Notes: generated by a model not told the origin, from the sequence alone. A DNA stretch of 64,000 nucleotides from an uncultured Bacteroidota bacterium (GCA_902514625.1 CABXRK010000002.1:1-64000), one strand, 5' to 3'. Counted from the stretch's first letter, positions 9,320-20,608 are shown. A program made the numbers and translations.

Positions 9320-10597
9320 ATGTCAAAAGATAATGAAGTATTCAATTTAATTAAATCGGAGAAGCTTAGACAATTAAATGGAATTGAATTAATTGCTTCA
9401 GAAAACTTTACTAGTCCTTCAGTTTTGAAAGCTACAGGTTCAGTTCTTACAAATAAATATGCTGAAGGGTATCCAGGAAAAAGATATTATGGAGGTTGTG
9501 AAATAGTAGACCAGATTGAACAATTAGCAATAGATCGCGCTAAAATGTTATTTGGAGCTGAATATGCAAATGTTCAGCCTCATTCTGGATCTCAAGCAAA
9601 TACTGCTGTATTTCAAGCTTTAATTAAGCCTGGAGATAAAATTTTAGGATTTGATCTTTCTCATGGTGGTCATCTTACACATGGTTCCCCAGTAAATTTT
9701 TCTGGAATTTTATATAATGCTAATTTTTATGGAGTTGAGAAAAGTACTGGAAGATTAGATTATGATAATATCCTTAAAATAGCAGAAAAGGTAAACCCTA
9801 AAATATTAATTGCTGGTGCTTCGGCATATTCTAGAGATATAGATTATGAAAGATTTAGGTATATTTCTGATAAAGTTGGTGCATTTTTATTGGCTGACAT
9901 TTCTCATCCCTCTGGTTTAATTGCTACTGGAGTTTTAAATAACCCTATTGACTTTTGTCATGTAATCACATCTACAACTCACAAAACTCTTAGAGGTCCC
10001 AGAGGAGGTATTATACTTATGGGAAAGGACTTTGATAATCCATTTGGTTTAAAATTTAAAAATGGATCCATTCGTAAAATGTCATCATTATTTGATATGG
10101 CTGTTTTTCCTGGTAATCAAGGCGGCCCTCTAGAGCATGTAATAGCAGCTAAAGCTGTTGCATTTGGGGAGTGTTTAAAGCCCGGCTTTAAAACTTATAT
10201 AAAACAAGTCCAAAAAAATGCAAAAATTATGTCAGATTTGTTAATAAAATTAGATTATAAAATAGTTTCAGGAGGAACAGATAATCATTTATTATTAATT
10301 GATTTGAGAAATAAAAAAATAACTGGGAAAGATGCTGAAAAAGCCCTTGTTAAAGCTGATATCACTGTAAATAAAAATATGGTTCCATTTGATGATAAAT
10401 CTCCATTTGTCACTTCTGGAATAAGAATAGGTACAGCTGCAGTTACTACTAGAGGTCTCAAAGAAAAAGAAATGGAAGAAATTGTTCATTTGATAGATGA
10501 AGTAATTAATAATTATAATGACGTGAATATTTTAAAAAATGTTTCCAAAAAAGTAAAAAAATTAATGTATAAAAGGCCTTTATTTTTAGAATTATAA
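9320..10597 (+). CDS. glyA: Serine hydroxymethyltransferase
   Basis: [59 protein letters not shown]. Confidence 0.98.
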   Translation: MSKDNEVFNLIKSEKLRQLNGIELIASENFTSPSVLKATGSVLTNKYAEGYPGKRYYGGCEIVDQIEQLAIDRAKMLFGAEYANVQPHSGSQANTAVFQALIKPGDKILGFDLSHGGHLTHGSPVNFSGILYNANFYGVEKSTGRLDYDNILKIAEKVNPKILIAGASAYSRDIDYERFRYISDKVGAFLLADISHPSGLIATGVLNNPIDFCHVITSTTHKTLRGPRGGIILMGKDFDNPFGLKFKNGSIRKMSSLFDMAVFPGNQGGPLEHVIAAKAVAFGECLKPGFKTYIKQVQKNAKIMSDLLIKLDYKIVSGGTDNHLLLIDLRNKKITGKDAEKALVKADITVNKNMVPFDDKSPFVTSGIRIGTAAVTTRGLKEKEMEEIVHLIDEVINNYNDVNILKNVSKKVKKLMYKRPLFLEL

Positions 10598-10990
10598 TTT
10601 ATTAAAAAGCCTACTTACCTCATTTGGTATTTTTATTAATGAAAAGTCTTTTTTTGATAAATAACACCAATCTGTTTTTGCTTTTACACAAATTTTATTA
10701 GAGTTATTAATATAAAAGTTCACATGTCTTGTTGAAGTATAACCAATTGCACTTATGATATATGTTTCGGCAGTAACAATATCATTTATTTTCGCTTGTT
10801 TTTTATATTCAATATGATGTGATCTTACTACCCAATAACCAAAAGGATATATGTTATTATAGGTTAATTTTTTCCAATGATTAGAAGAGATTTCTTGTAT
10901 CCACTTTATATATTGAATATTATTTACATGATTTAAATCATCCAAATGATCTTCTTTAACAATAAATTCTTGATGAAATTTAACGTGCAT
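10592..10990 (-). CDS. Acyl-CoA thioesterase (4HBT hot-dog fold)
   Basis: [20 protein letters not shown] motif and length. Confidence 0.85.
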   Translation of the reverse strand: MHVKFHQEFIVKEDHLDDLNHVNNIQYIKWIQEISSNHWKKLTYNNIYPFGYWVVRSHHIEYKKQAKINDIVTAETYIISAIGYTSTRHVNFYINNSNKICVKAKTDWCYLSKKDFSLIKIPNEVSRLFNKL

Positions 10991-12005
10991 TTTTTTTTCT
11001 TATTTCAACTTCAAAAATTTTACTCCAATTTTTTCCTGTAATAAAAAATGTTTTGGTATCACTATTATAGGCAATTCCATTTAAAACATTTAGAGAGGGA
11101 ATTTGATCTACTTTGTCTTTTAATCCACTAAAATCAATAACTCCAGTAACTTGTCCATTAATAGGGTTGATAATTAAGACAACCTCTTTTTGAAATTGAT
11201 AAGTATTTGCATATATTTTTCCATTAACCCATTCTAATTCATTAATTTTTTTAATAATTGTTTTATCAGTTGTAACCTGAATAAATGAAAGTTCTTTTTG
11301 AGAAGACGAATCCAACTTCCATATCTTTTCAGACCCATCTGATTTATATATGAATTTGGAGTCATTACATAGACCCCATCCCTCAGTACTTTTATCGTAG
11401 TTAAATGACTTTACTAGTTTGAAATCATTAAGAGTATAAACAAAGCCAATACCAGCTTTCCAGGTTAACTGATATATAGAATCATTAAGGATGGTAAGTC
11501 CTTCTGCAAAGAATTGTTTATCTATCTTTATCATACGATTGGTTTTTCCATTTAATAAATTAATTTCTCGGAGTGTTGATTCCCCTTTTAAACCAGTACT
11601 TTCATAAAGTTTAGTTTTGTAAAATTCAAACCCCTGAGTATAAGAATTTTTATCATGAGGATATTCATTTATTATTTTATAGGTATATAAAGATGGTTTG
11701 AGAGAACTCAATATTCTTAGAGATTCATTTATTTCAATTATTTTGTGATTATCATATAATTTAGCAGATAATTTTTTGTCTCCTAACTTATCATGATTAA
11801 TAAAAAATGGACTTTTAATGATTTTATCATCAAGGTAGAATTTAATTGAATCGAATTTATCAGTAGATTGAATTGAAAATTTCAGTGTATCTCCATAAAT
11901 GTATGTTCTTGATTTAGAATCAAGGATTAATGTAGTTTTAGCTTCTGGCTTTATAGAACAGAATTTTAGAATAAAAACTATAAATAATAAAAATATCCAT
12001 TTCAT
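10980..12005 (-). CDS. Glutaminyl-peptide cyclotransferase (glutamine cyclotransferase)
   Basis: YPHDKNSYTQGFEFYKTKLYESTGLKGESTLREINLLNGK; ELEWVNGKIYANTYQ. Start moved to ATG at 12005 (MKWIFLLFIVFILKFCSI). Confidence 0.88.
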   Translation of the reverse strand: MKWIFLLFIVFILKFCSIKPEAKTTLILDSKSRTYIYGDTLKFSIQSTDKFDSIKFYLDDKIIKSPFFINHDKLGDKKLSAKLYDNHKIIEINESLRILSSLKPSLYTYKIINEYPHDKNSYTQGFEFYKTKLYESTGLKGESTLREINLLNGKTNRMIKIDKQFFAEGLTILNDSIYQLTWKAGIGFVYTLNDFKLVKSFNYDKSTEGWGLCNDSKFIYKSDGSEKIWKLDSSSQKELSFIQVTTDKTIIKKINELEWVNGKIYANTYQFQKEVVLIINPINGQVTGVIDFSGLKDKVDQIPSLNVLNGIAYNSDTKTFFITGKNWSKIFEVEIRKKNAR

Positions 12006-12056
12006 AAATATCAAATAATCATAAAAATACTTCTTTAAATTTAGATTATAAAATCG

Positions 12057-12087
12057 TTGTAATAAAGATATTAGGGTATTATCTTTA
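12057..12087 (+). promoter_or_regulatory. Putative promoter of SRP RNA
   Basis: TTG (12057-12059), 20-nt spacer, TATCTTTA (12080-12087), just upstream of the RNA 5' end. Confidence 0.4.
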
Positions 12088-12090
12088 CAA

Positions 12091-12192
12091 TTGGGCAAGT
12101 CCTATACAACCAGCTCCCGTTTAATCCCCCAGGGTGGGAACACAGCAAGGGTATACGGTTGTAGCGGTGTGATATAGATCGCTTGCCCTTTT
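12091..12192 (+). ncRNA. ffs: Bacterial small signal recognition particle RNA (4.5S/SRP RNA)
   Basis: GGGCAAGTCC...CCCCCAGGGTGGGAACACAGCAAGGGTA...GCTTGCCC with pairing ends (GGGCAAG/CTTGCCC) and a T-run after. Confidence 0.9.
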
Positions 12193-12201
12193 ATTATTTG
12201 A

Positions 12202-13008
12202 ATGAGTAAGATTGTAATAGTAACGGGCGCTTCTTCAGGAATAGGTAATTCTATTGCCACACTTCTTTGTAAATATAACTTTACTGTTTATGGAACATGT
12301 AGAAATCCTAAAGATTATAAAAATTCATTTGACTTTCAATTATTAAGTCTAGACATTTCAAATGAAAAATCAATTCATTTATTTATAAATAAAATAAAAA
12401 ATAAGCATAAGAAAATTGATGTTTTAATAAACAATGCTGGACAAGGTATTACTGGTGCTGTAGAAGAAACTTCAATAAATAAATTAAGAGAAAATTTTGA
12501 AACTAATTTTTTTGGTCCATTAAAATTAATTCAACTCATATTACCAATAATGAGAAAAAATAATTTTGGGAAAATTATTAATATTACTTCTATCGGAGGT
12601 TATATGGGACTTCCATATAGGGGAGGTTATTCATCATCTAAAGGAGCATTTAGTTTAATTTCGGAATCCCTTAGAATGGAAGTTAAAAAATTTAATATTG
12701 AAGTATCTACAATTGCTCCAGGAGATTTTAAAACTAATATTGCTTCAAGGAGGTATCATACTCCTTTAAATAAAGGATCAATATATTCAAAAGAGTATGA
12801 AAAATCATTAGAGTTAATGAATCTAGATGTTTACAAGGGTAAAGATCCTATTTTAGTTGCTTACAAAGTGATAAATATCATCAATAATAAAAACCCCAAA
12901 GTACATTATGTTTTGGGGTCTTTTTTAGAGAAAATTTCAATTTTTTTAAAATGTATTTTACCACAAAAAATTTTTGAAAAACTCATAATGATACATTATA
13001 AATTGTAA
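12202..13008 (+). CDS. Short-chain dehydrogenase/reductase (SDR)
   Basis: VTGASSGIGNSIA, NNAGQG, YSSSKGAF. Confidence 0.93.
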   Translation: MSKIVIVTGASSGIGNSIATLLCKYNFTVYGTCRNPKDYKNSFDFQLLSLDISNEKSIHLFINKIKNKHKKIDVLINNAGQGITGAVEETSINKLRENFETNFFGPLKLIQLILPIMRKNNFGKIINITSIGGYMGLPYRGGYSSSKGAFSLISESLRMEVKKFNIEVSTIAPGDFKTNIASRRYHTPLNKGSIYSKEYEKSLELMNLDVYKGKDPILVAYKVINIINNKNPKVHYVLGSFLEKISIFLKCILPQKIFEKLIMIHYKL

Positions 13009-13027
13009 TTTTAAAAAAAATAAATAA

Positions 13028-13681
13028 ATGAAGTTTTTTATAGACACTGCAAATTTAGATCAAATAAAGGAGGCTGAAGAATTAGGAATTCTAGATGGTG
13101 TTACTACAAACCCTTCTTTAATGGCAAAAGAGGGGATTACAGGAGAAAAAAATATTTTAAATCATTATTTAAATATATGTAAAATAGTAAATGGTGATGT
13201 TTCAGCTGAAGTTATTTCGACAAATTTAAAACAAATGATTAAAGAGGGTGAGGTTTTAGCTAACCTTCACCCACAGATAGTAGTTAAAATTCCAATGATT
13301 AAAGATGGTGTAAAAGCTCTAAAATATTTTAATGATGTTAATATTAAAACTAATTGTACATTAATTTTTTCTGCTGGTCAAGCTTTGTTGGCAGCTAAAG
13401 CAGGAGCAACTTATGTTTCTCCCTTCATTGGCCGTTTAGATGATGTATCAAATGATGGTTTAGTTTTAATTGAAGAAATTAGGGGAATATATGATAACTA
13501 TAATTTTAATACACAAATATTAGCGGCTTCAATTAGACATTCAATGCATATAATTAATTGTGCAAAAATAGGAGCTGATGTTATGACTGGACCTTTAAGT
13601 TCAATATTAGGTTTATTAAAACATCCTTTAACTGATATTGGATTAGCTAAATTTCTATCGGATTATAAAAAGGGAAATTAA
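13028..13681 (+). CDS. Transaldolase / fructose-6-phosphate aldolase-like
   Basis: MKFFIDTANLDQIKEAEELGILDGVTTNPSLMAKEG; VVKIPMIKDGVKAL; VSPFIGRLDD; AASIRHSMHI. Confidence 0.95.
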   Translation: MKFFIDTANLDQIKEAEELGILDGVTTNPSLMAKEGITGEKNILNHYLNICKIVNGDVSAEVISTNLKQMIKEGEVLANLHPQIVVKIPMIKDGVKALKYFNDVNIKTNCTLIFSAGQALLAAKAGATYVSPFIGRLDDVSNDGLVLIEEIRGIYDNYNFNTQILAASIRHSMHIINCAKIGADVMTGPLSSILGLLKHPLTDIGLAKFLSDYKKGN

Positions 13682-13693
13682 TTATAAAATTTA

Positions 13694-15085
13694 TTAATAT
13701 TTTAAATGATTATACTTTAAAATATTTTCAAAATTTCTAGATGTAAAAACACCAAAACCTTCAATTATTAAGCCTTTAGGATCTATGATAATACCTTTAT
13801 TTAAAAGTGTTAGAACCCATTTTTTACTACCATTTTCAAAATCAACCATTGCAAATTGATTTTCTGTAGAAATTCCTAGATCATTTTGAAAATCTAAAAC
13901 TATTGAATTAAGAGGTTGCAAACATATCCCAATATATCTATAATTCGGAAATTTATTTTTGAATTTTAGAACTAAGTCATAGGTGTTTTTAAAATAATTC
14001 ATTTGTGTTTGTGACCAAAAATAAATAACAGTAGGTTTATTATTATATATAAAAGAACTTTTGTGTCTGTTGAAATTAGAGTCTTCCAGATCAATTATTG
14101 GAAGTTTTTTACCTTTCTGCATAGATTTTATAGATTCATATAAACTTAATATCTCATTTATATGATTTTCAGAACCATTTTCTAAGGTGCTAAAAAAATT
14201 GATAAATTCTTTATGATTTAAATGATTATCAAAATTAATTAGCTCTTCATATGCAACAGATCTAAACAATGTGCTTCTTAATTTATTTGATGGAATTTGA
14301 TTATTAATAATTTGTAGTCTTCTTATGTTAAAGTCAGTTGATTTTTTTGCAATTGAAAAATATTGATTACCCCTTATTGCAAGATTACTTAAGTAACTCA
14401 TAATATATTTTATGTATGGTTCAAATGTATGAAGTTCTTCTTCACCTAAACTTAAATATTTTCTAAAAGAAAAATAGTTAACAGAGTCTTTATTGAATAA
14501 AATATTATTTCCTCTTATTAAAGAATATCTTTCACGACGATTAGCGTACGGATATATATATGATGATTGTGTAATTTTTTGTGCTAGAGGAGTAAGAGTA
14601 TTTAAAGAGTCAAATGTAATCCAATTTTGCTTTTTTTCATTTAATAAAGAATCAATGATTTTAGAAAACTTTCTACTATTATAGGAATACTTATTAGATA
14701 AGAATGAAACTTCACTTTTAAGTTGCTTATTCACCTCCATTAAAAAGTTATTTTTGGCAGCACCTTTACCTGAAAAAGCAATTGAAGCATCAAAATCACT
14801 TGTATTAACTCTAGTCCAAATACTATCTCCTGGTTCAATTAAAATTGATTGATTTTGGGGTGGATGTTCCAATTTATATACTCCAGGTAATAAATTTTCA
14901 TAACTTTTATGAAATTTATTTTTTTGATCTAAAGGGATAGAATCAATGATGTTGTCACCTCTGTAAATAGTTATAAATTTAGATGAAGGATTTATTATAT
15001 TTCCTCCAATAAAAACACTTTTATCTCTATTTGAAGAATTACAACTAAGAATAAGAATAAATACTAAACAAAATAAAAATTTCAT
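13694..15085 (-). CDS. Lipoprotein with degenerate thioredoxin-like (TlpA/AhpC-type) C-terminal domain
   Basis: Lipobox-like ILILSCNSS; KPTVIYFWSQTQMNYFKN at the position of WCxxC; VDFENG...GIIIDPKGLIIEGFG. Confidence 0.7.
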   Translation of the reverse strand: MKFLFCLVFILILSCNSSNRDKSVFIGGNIINPSSKFITIYRGDNIIDSIPLDQKNKFHKSYENLLPGVYKLEHPPQNQSILIEPGDSIWTRVNTSDFDASIAFSGKGAAKNNFLMEVNKQLKSEVSFLSNKYSYNSRKFSKIIDSLLNEKKQNWITFDSLNTLTPLAQKITQSSYIYPYANRRERYSLIRGNNILFNKDSVNYFSFRKYLSLGEEELHTFEPYIKYIMSYLSNLAIRGNQYFSIAKKSTDFNIRRLQIINNQIPSNKLRSTLFRSVAYEELINFDNHLNHKEFINFFSTLENGSENHINEILSLYESIKSMQKGKKLPIIDLEDSNFNRHKSSFIYNNKPTVIYFWSQTQMNYFKNTYDLVLKFKNKFPNYRYIGICLQPLNSIVLDFQNDLGISTENQFAMVDFENGSKKWVLTLLNKGIIIDPKGLIIEGFGVFTSRNFENILKYNHLKY

Positions 15086-15133
15086 ATCATAAAGATAATA
15101 TTACAAAATAAAGTTAATTAGTTATTTATAATA

Positions 15134-15355
15134 TTAAAACTTGTCAAGTATTTCTTTAGCCATTTTTATTTGGTCTTTATGAACATAAACTTCTTTAAAA
15201 TCATTGTAGATATTTCCAAATCCAGCAAGTCTGGCAGATTCTGCATTATCTTTAATTATTGGTGAAATATTTTCTTTATTTAAAATATTTTTAATTTTAA
15301 TTACTTCTATATTTGTTCCTTCAAAAATTTTAATATAAGTTTTATGATTTATCAT
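15134..15355 (-). CDS. DUF2007-type putative signal-transducing small protein
   Basis: YIKIFEGTNIEVIKIKNILNKENISPIIKDNAES...VYVHKDQIKMAKEIL. Confidence 0.75.
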   Translation of the reverse strand: MINHKTYIKIFEGTNIEVIKIKNILNKENISPIIKDNAESARLAGFGNIYNDFKEVYVHKDQIKMAKEILDKF

Positions 15356-16023
15356 GATTTATTATATCTGCTATTCCAGATATACATATTAAAATTCTTG
15401 CCTAGAGCGAATCCATAGAAAACAACTATAGCGATTACTGTTTTAAAAATAAAAAAAAACAACATAAAGAATTCTGATAAATTATTATTTTCAGAAAATA
15501 ATTTTATGGGGATTATTACAGTGATTATTATACTGATTAATAAAACAGAAAATAGAAGATTTAAGAATTTTTTTAATGGCCACATTAAAATTTTTCTAAA
15601 TGGGTTCAAATCATTCCCCCATTTATGAATTAAGTAATAATAGTTGTTCCCAATGGGAACAAATAATAAAGGATCATCTGTTTTATTCAGTTTAAATAGT
15701 TTAGAGGGCGCCATAATTTTAAAATCTTTTAAGCTTGCATTATGAACAATTCTCAAATCATTAATTTTATTGTAAGCAAGATCAGGAATAACACCTTTAA
15801 AATATTTAATATCAAGAAAACGAAGCCTGTAATCTATACAAATTTTTTTAATATGATTAATATGGTAAACCTTATTTAAGTTAAGTAAATTATAATTAAA
15901 TGAATTAATAGAATCCTTTGATTTTATAAATGAATTAATTTTTCGTATTAATTGATTCCCTTTTTCATCTAATGCTCTAAAATCTCTTAATTTCAGTTCA
16001 ATATCTGTTTTTAAAAAAATCAT
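15352..16023 (-). CDS. Conserved-type membrane protein of unknown function
   Basis: Open frame with two C-terminal hydrophobic segments; overlaps the DUF2007 gene by 4 nt. Confidence 0.65.
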   Translation of the reverse strand: MIFLKTDIELKLRDFRALDEKGNQLIRKINSFIKSKDSINSFNYNLLNLNKVYHINHIKKICIDYRLRFLDIKYFKGVIPDLAYNKINDLRIVHNASLKDFKIMAPSKLFKLNKTDDPLLFVPIGNNYYYLIHKWGNDLNPFRKILMWPLKKFLNLLFSVLLISIIITVIIPIKLFSENNNLSEFFMLFFFIFKTVIAIVVFYGFALGKNFNMYIWNSRYNKS

Positions 16024-16030
16024 AAATCTA

Positions 16031-18457
16031 CTATCTTAATTTTGCTTTTAATTGAACTTCAAATTCTTTTTTAAGTTTTTCCATTATTTTGTCAATAGAT
16101 TTATCAGTAAGAGTTTTTGAAATGTCTTGAAAGAAAAAACTAACACCATATGATTTTTTACCTTTAGGTAGTTTATTGCCAATATAAACATCAAATAGTT
16201 CAATTTTTTTTAGTGTTTTATTTTCAGCTTTATAAGCTATTTCAACTATTGACTTATAAGTCACATTTTCACTAATCATTATAGAAAAATCTCTTTTAGA
16301 AGATGGGTATTTTGAAAAAGATGAGATATGTTTGTCTTTAAATGAAATAATGTTATAAATATCTTCTAGAAATATTTCTGCAAATAAAACATTTGAAGAC
16401 AGAGAGAATTTCTTTAAAATTTCATTGTTTACTAAACCAAAATTTGCTAACAATTTTTTTTCTGAGTAGAGACTTAATCCTTCTGAAAAATAATCAGGTA
16501 TTTCTGGGGTTTCTTCTAAATTTTGAATCCCTAACCTTTCAAATAAACTTAAAACATATCCTTTTAAATTAAAGAAATTCATTTTTATATTTTCAACATT
16601 CCAATTTTCATTAAAATTATTTCCATATATACAAAGGGCTAAATTTCTGTTTTCTATATAATTTTTAGAACTAGAACAGTTGTAAATGAATCCATTTTCA
16701 AATATTTTAACATTATTTTTTTGACGATTAATATTGAAATTTAAAACTTCAAGAAGAGAGAAGAGCAGGGAACTTCTTAATTCTGAAAGTTCCTCCCCTA
16801 ATGGATTAAGAATATTAACCTTAGAACCTTTACTTAAATCCTTTGAAAGTTTAGAATAATTAGGAGAAGTCAGAGAATTATTTATTACTTCATAAAAGCC
16901 TTGATTAATTAGTTGGTTAGAGATGATTTGGTTAATTCTCACTTTACTTTTATTATTATTTAATGGATATATAGTTAATAATTTTTCTGAAGGAATTATA
17001 TTTGAATACCCATATACTCTTAATATTTCTTCAATTACATCAATTTCTCTTGTCACATCAACTCTAAAACTTGGTATTTTTATAGAGAATCCAGTTTCAA
17101 GAACTTTAACAATTTCGATTTCCAAAGATTTTAAAATATTGATTAAATTTTCTTTATCAATTTCATGTCCAATAACTTGAGTGATTTTATTAAAATTCAA
17201 AAAAATAGAGGAAGAATTATTAATTGTAAACACATGTTCTTGAATTTCAGAACTAATTTCTCCACCACAATATTCCTGAATTAATAGAGCTGCTCTTTTT
17301 AATGCATAAATCCCCACTTCAGGATCAACTCCTCTTTCAAACCTATATGATGCATCAGTATTTAAGTTGTGTCTTTTTGCTGATTTTCTTATTGAAATAG
17401 GATCAAAACAAGCACTCTCTAAAAAAATATTTTTAGTTTTACTATTTACAGAAGAATTAATCCCACCAATAATTCCAGCTAAGCATAAGGGTTTAGAATC
17501 ATCACATATCATGATATCTTCTTTTGAGAGTTCTATTTTCATTCCATCTAAAGTTTCAAAGAACTTTTTTTTGTTGTTTTTTTTAACATTTATTTTCCCA
17601 TCTATTTTGTCAGCATCAAATGCATGAAGAGGTTGGCCTAATTCGTGAAGCACATAGTTAGTTATGTCAACAATATTATTAACAGGTTTTAGTCCAATAG
17701 ATTTTAATCTTTTTTTAATAAACAAATTTGATTCAGAAATAGAAATATTAGAAATAGTTATTCCAAAATATCGTTTAACACTTGCTTTTTCTTCAATATT
17801 TATTTTAATTAATTTAGAATTGTTAGTAATTGAAAATTTATCAATGCTTGGTAGATTCCATTCAAATTTTATTTTATTTTGAATTAAGGCACATTTAAGA
17901 TCTCTTGCAACTCCCATATGACTCATAGCATCAGCTCTATTTGGAGTTAATCCAATTTCAAATATATTATCGATTTCAGAATCAAAAATTTTGGAACATA
18001 ATGATCCGGGCTTTAATGACATATCTAATTCCATAATACCCTCGTGCGAATCACTAATGTTTAATTCTTTTTCAGAACATATCATTCCATTGCTTAATTC
18101 GCCTCTTATTTTACTCTTTTTAATTTTAAATTTTGAGTTATCATCTCCATAAAGAGTTGTACCTACAGTTGCTAAAGCTACTTTTAACCCTTTTCTTACA
18201 TTAGGGGCTCCACATACAACTTGTAAGGGCTTGGAATCTCCAATGTCTACTTTAGTAACCTTAAGCCTATCAGCATTTGGATGTTTGACACAATTAATAA
18301 CTTCACCAACAATAATTCCATTTAAAGAACCCTTGATTGATTCATAAGTCATAATTCCTTCTACCTCTAATCCTAGATAAGTTAAAAAATTAGATTTATC
18401 CTCAAGCGAGATATCCGTTTTGATAAATTGATTAAGCCAATTATTAGATATTTTCAT
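16031..18457 (-). CDS. pheT: Phenylalanyl-tRNA synthetase beta subunit
   Basis: MKISNNWLNQFIKTDISLED; NADRLKVTKVDIG; LTPNRADAMSHMGVARDL; full-length B-subunit architecture. Confidence 0.97.
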   Translation of the reverse strand: MKISNNWLNQFIKTDISLEDKSNFLTYLGLEVEGIMTYESIKGSLNGIIVGEVINCVKHPNADRLKVTKVDIGDSKPLQVVCGAPNVRKGLKVALATVGTTLYGDDNSKFKIKKSKIRGELSNGMICSEKELNISDSHEGIMELDMSLKPGSLCSKIFDSEIDNIFEIGLTPNRADAMSHMGVARDLKCALIQNKIKFEWNLPSIDKFSITNNSKLIKINIEEKASVKRYFGITISNISISESNLFIKKRLKSIGLKPVNNIVDITNYVLHELGQPLHAFDADKIDGKINVKKNNKKKFFETLDGMKIELSKEDIMICDDSKPLCLAGIIGGINSSVNSKTKNIFLESACFDPISIRKSAKRHNLNTDASYRFERGVDPEVGIYALKRAALLIQEYCGGEISSEIQEHVFTINNSSSIFLNFNKITQVIGHEIDKENLINILKSLEIEIVKVLETGFSIKIPSFRVDVTREIDVIEEILRVYGYSNIIPSEKLLTIYPLNNNKSKVRINQIISNQLINQGFYEVINNSLTSPNYSKLSKDLSKGSKVNILNPLGEELSELRSSLLFSLLEVLNFNINRQKNNVKIFENGFIYNCSSSKNYIENRNLALCIYGNNFNENWNVENIKMNFFNLKGYVLSLFERLGIQNLEETPEIPDYFSEGLSLYSEKKLLANFGLVNNEILKKFSLSSNVLFAEIFLEDIYNIISFKDKHISSFSKYPSSKRDFSIMISENVTYKSIVEIAYKAENKTLKKIELFDVYIGNKLPKGKKSYGVSFFFQDISKTLTDKSIDKIMEKLKKEFEVQLKAKLR

Positions 18458-18508
18458 ATACTCAATTAATTAACAAATATAATCATCTAGTTAAGAAATT
18501 ATAATATT

Positions 18509-20608
18509 CTAACTTATGTAATTCCATAAATTTTTTTCTTTGTTTCTTATAGAAATAGCCTTTTTTATATTTAAATTAATGTTCTTATTTAGCCCTGGAT
18601 CATCAATTAAAATTTTATTTGCATATTTTCTTGCATTTATTAACAACTTTTGATCTTTTAAAATATCAGCTATTTTAAGTTTTAACAATCCACTTTGTTG
18701 AGTTCCCATTAAATTTCCTGGACCTCTTAATTTTAAATCAACATCTGCAATTTCGAACCCATTATTAGATTTAACCATAGCATTTAATCTTGTTTGAGCT
18801 TCTTTTGAAGTTTTATAAGAACACATTAGAATGCAATGACTTTGAAAGTTTCCTCTGCCAACTCTTCCTCTTAGTTGGTGCAATTGAGAAAGTCCAAATT
18901 TTTCAGCACTTTCAATTACAATAACAGATGCATTAGGTATATCAACTCCCACTTCAATGACAGTAGTGGCAACCATTATTTGTGTTTCCCCTTTAATAAA
19001 TCTATTCATTTCATGATCTTTTACTTTAGATTTCATTTTACCATGTAAAATACTTATTCTATAGTCTGGTAAAGGAAAATATCTACATATACTTTCATAT
19101 CCATCCATTAAATCTTTATAATCCAATTTTCGAGATTCTTCAATTAAAGGATAAACTATATATATCTGTCTTCCTAAATTAATTTCTTTGGAAATAAATT
19201 TAAATACTTCTAATCTTTTAGAATCATTTTTTAAATATGTTTTAATTTCTTTTCTTCCTGGTGGAAGCTCTTTAATTAAAGATAAATCTAGATCTCCATA
19301 AACAGTCATTGCAAGAGTTCTTGGAATAGGAGTTGCCGTCATAATTAATATATGTGGGGGAATAAGATTTTTTTTCCATAATTTTGATCTTTGAGCCACT
19401 CCAAATCTGTGTTGTTCATCAATTATAGCTAATCCTAAATTTTTAAAAATGATTTTATCTTCAATTAGAGCGTGAGTTCCTATTAAAATACTAATGCTCC
19501 CATTAATAATTCCATCATTTATTATTTTTCTTTCATTATTTTTTGAAGATCCAGTTAATAATGAAATGGAAAGATTCATTTTATTGGAAAAAACAGATAA
19601 TGATTGATAATGTTGTTTTGCAAGAATTTCAGTTGGAGCCATTAAACAAGCCTGATAACCATTATCTAAAGCAATTAAAATTGAAAAAAAAGCGACTATT
19701 GTTTTTCCTGAACCAACATCTCCTTGTAATAGCCTATTCATATGCTTACCAGTTCCCATATCATTTCGAATTTCTTTAATTGCTTTTTTTTGATCATTAG
19801 TTAGACTAAATGGGAGGTGTTTTTTATAAAAAGTATTTAGAAGTTTTCCGACATTATTAAAAAAAAAACCTTTAACTTTTAGTTTATGATTCATATTTTT
19901 CCTTAATAGTTGTAATTGTAAAAAAAATAATTCTTCAAATTTTAACCTTTTTATAGAATCAATAATTTGTTTATTTTTTTTTGGAAAATGAATTTGACAG
20001 ATTGCATCAGATTTAGATATAAGGTTTAATTTATTTATTAAATACTCTGGCAAAGTTTCACTAAAATTATTACCAATTTTATCAAATAAATTTTTAACTG
20101 CATTTTTAATTATTTTTTGAGAAATTCCTTTTGCAATTAATTTTTCAGTTGAAGGGTACACTGGATGTATATTTAATTGATTTTCTTTAATAAAAGAGCT
20201 TTCTAAAGTTATTTCAGGGTGATTTATAACAGGTTTACTTAAAAACCAATTTAATCTTCCGAAAATCACATATTTGGTGTTTATAATTGTTTTCTTAGAT
20301 ATCCATTTATGCCCTCTAAACCAAATTAAATCTATTTCTCCGGTGTCATCTTGGAACTTGGCTATAAGTCTTTTTCCAATCTTTTGAGATATGATTTTAA
20401 TATCAATTATTTTACCTTTTAGTTGTACCTCAGAATTTTCTTGATTAAGATCAGTAATTTTATGAAATACTGTTTTATCGATATATCTGTTTGGAAATAA
20501 AAACAAAAGATCTTGATATGTTCTAATTTTTAATTCCTTTTTCAGAATTTCTGCTCGATGGGGACCTATCCCTTTCAAATATTCTATTGATGTAGATAAA
20601 GGATTCAT
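18509..20608 (-). CDS. recG: ATP-dependent DNA helicase RecG
   Basis: GIGPHRAEILKKELKI; RLLQGDVGSGKTIVAFF; IIDEQHRFGVAQRSKL; MTATPIPRTLAMTVYGDLD; QLRGRVGRG. Confidence 0.97.
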   Translation of the reverse strand: MNPLSTSIEYLKGIGPHRAEILKKELKIRTYQDLLFLFPNRYIDKTVFHKITDLNQENSEVQLKGKIIDIKIISQKIGKRLIAKFQDDTGEIDLIWFRGHKWISKKTIINTKYVIFGRLNWFLSKPVINHPEITLESSFIKENQLNIHPVYPSTEKLIAKGISQKIIKNAVKNLFDKIGNNFSETLPEYLINKLNLISKSDAICQIHFPKKNKQIIDSIKRLKFEELFFLQLQLLRKNMNHKLKVKGFFFNNVGKLLNTFYKKHLPFSLTNDQKKAIKEIRNDMGTGKHMNRLLQGDVGSGKTIVAFFSILIALDNGYQACLMAPTEILAKQHYQSLSVFSNKMNLSISLLTGSSKNNERKIINDGIINGSISILIGTHALIEDKIIFKNLGLAIIDEQHRFGVAQRSKLWKKNLIPPHILIMTATPIPRTLAMTVYGDLDLSLIKELPPGRKEIKTYLKNDSKRLEVFKFISKEINLGRQIYIVYPLIEESRKLDYKDLMDGYESICRYFPLPDYRISILHGKMKSKVKDHEMNRFIKGETQIMVATTVIEVGVDIPNASVIVIESAEKFGLSQLHQLRGRVGRGNFQSHCILMCSYKTSKEAQTRLNAMVKSNNGFEIADVDLKLRGPGNLMGTQQSGLLKLKIADILKDQKLLINARKYANKILIDDPGLNKNINLNIKKAISIRNKEKNLWNYIS

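Noticed and set aside
16923-17882. Three plus-strand ORFs (16923, 17367, 17664)
   Set aside because: All antisense within pheT, which is intact.
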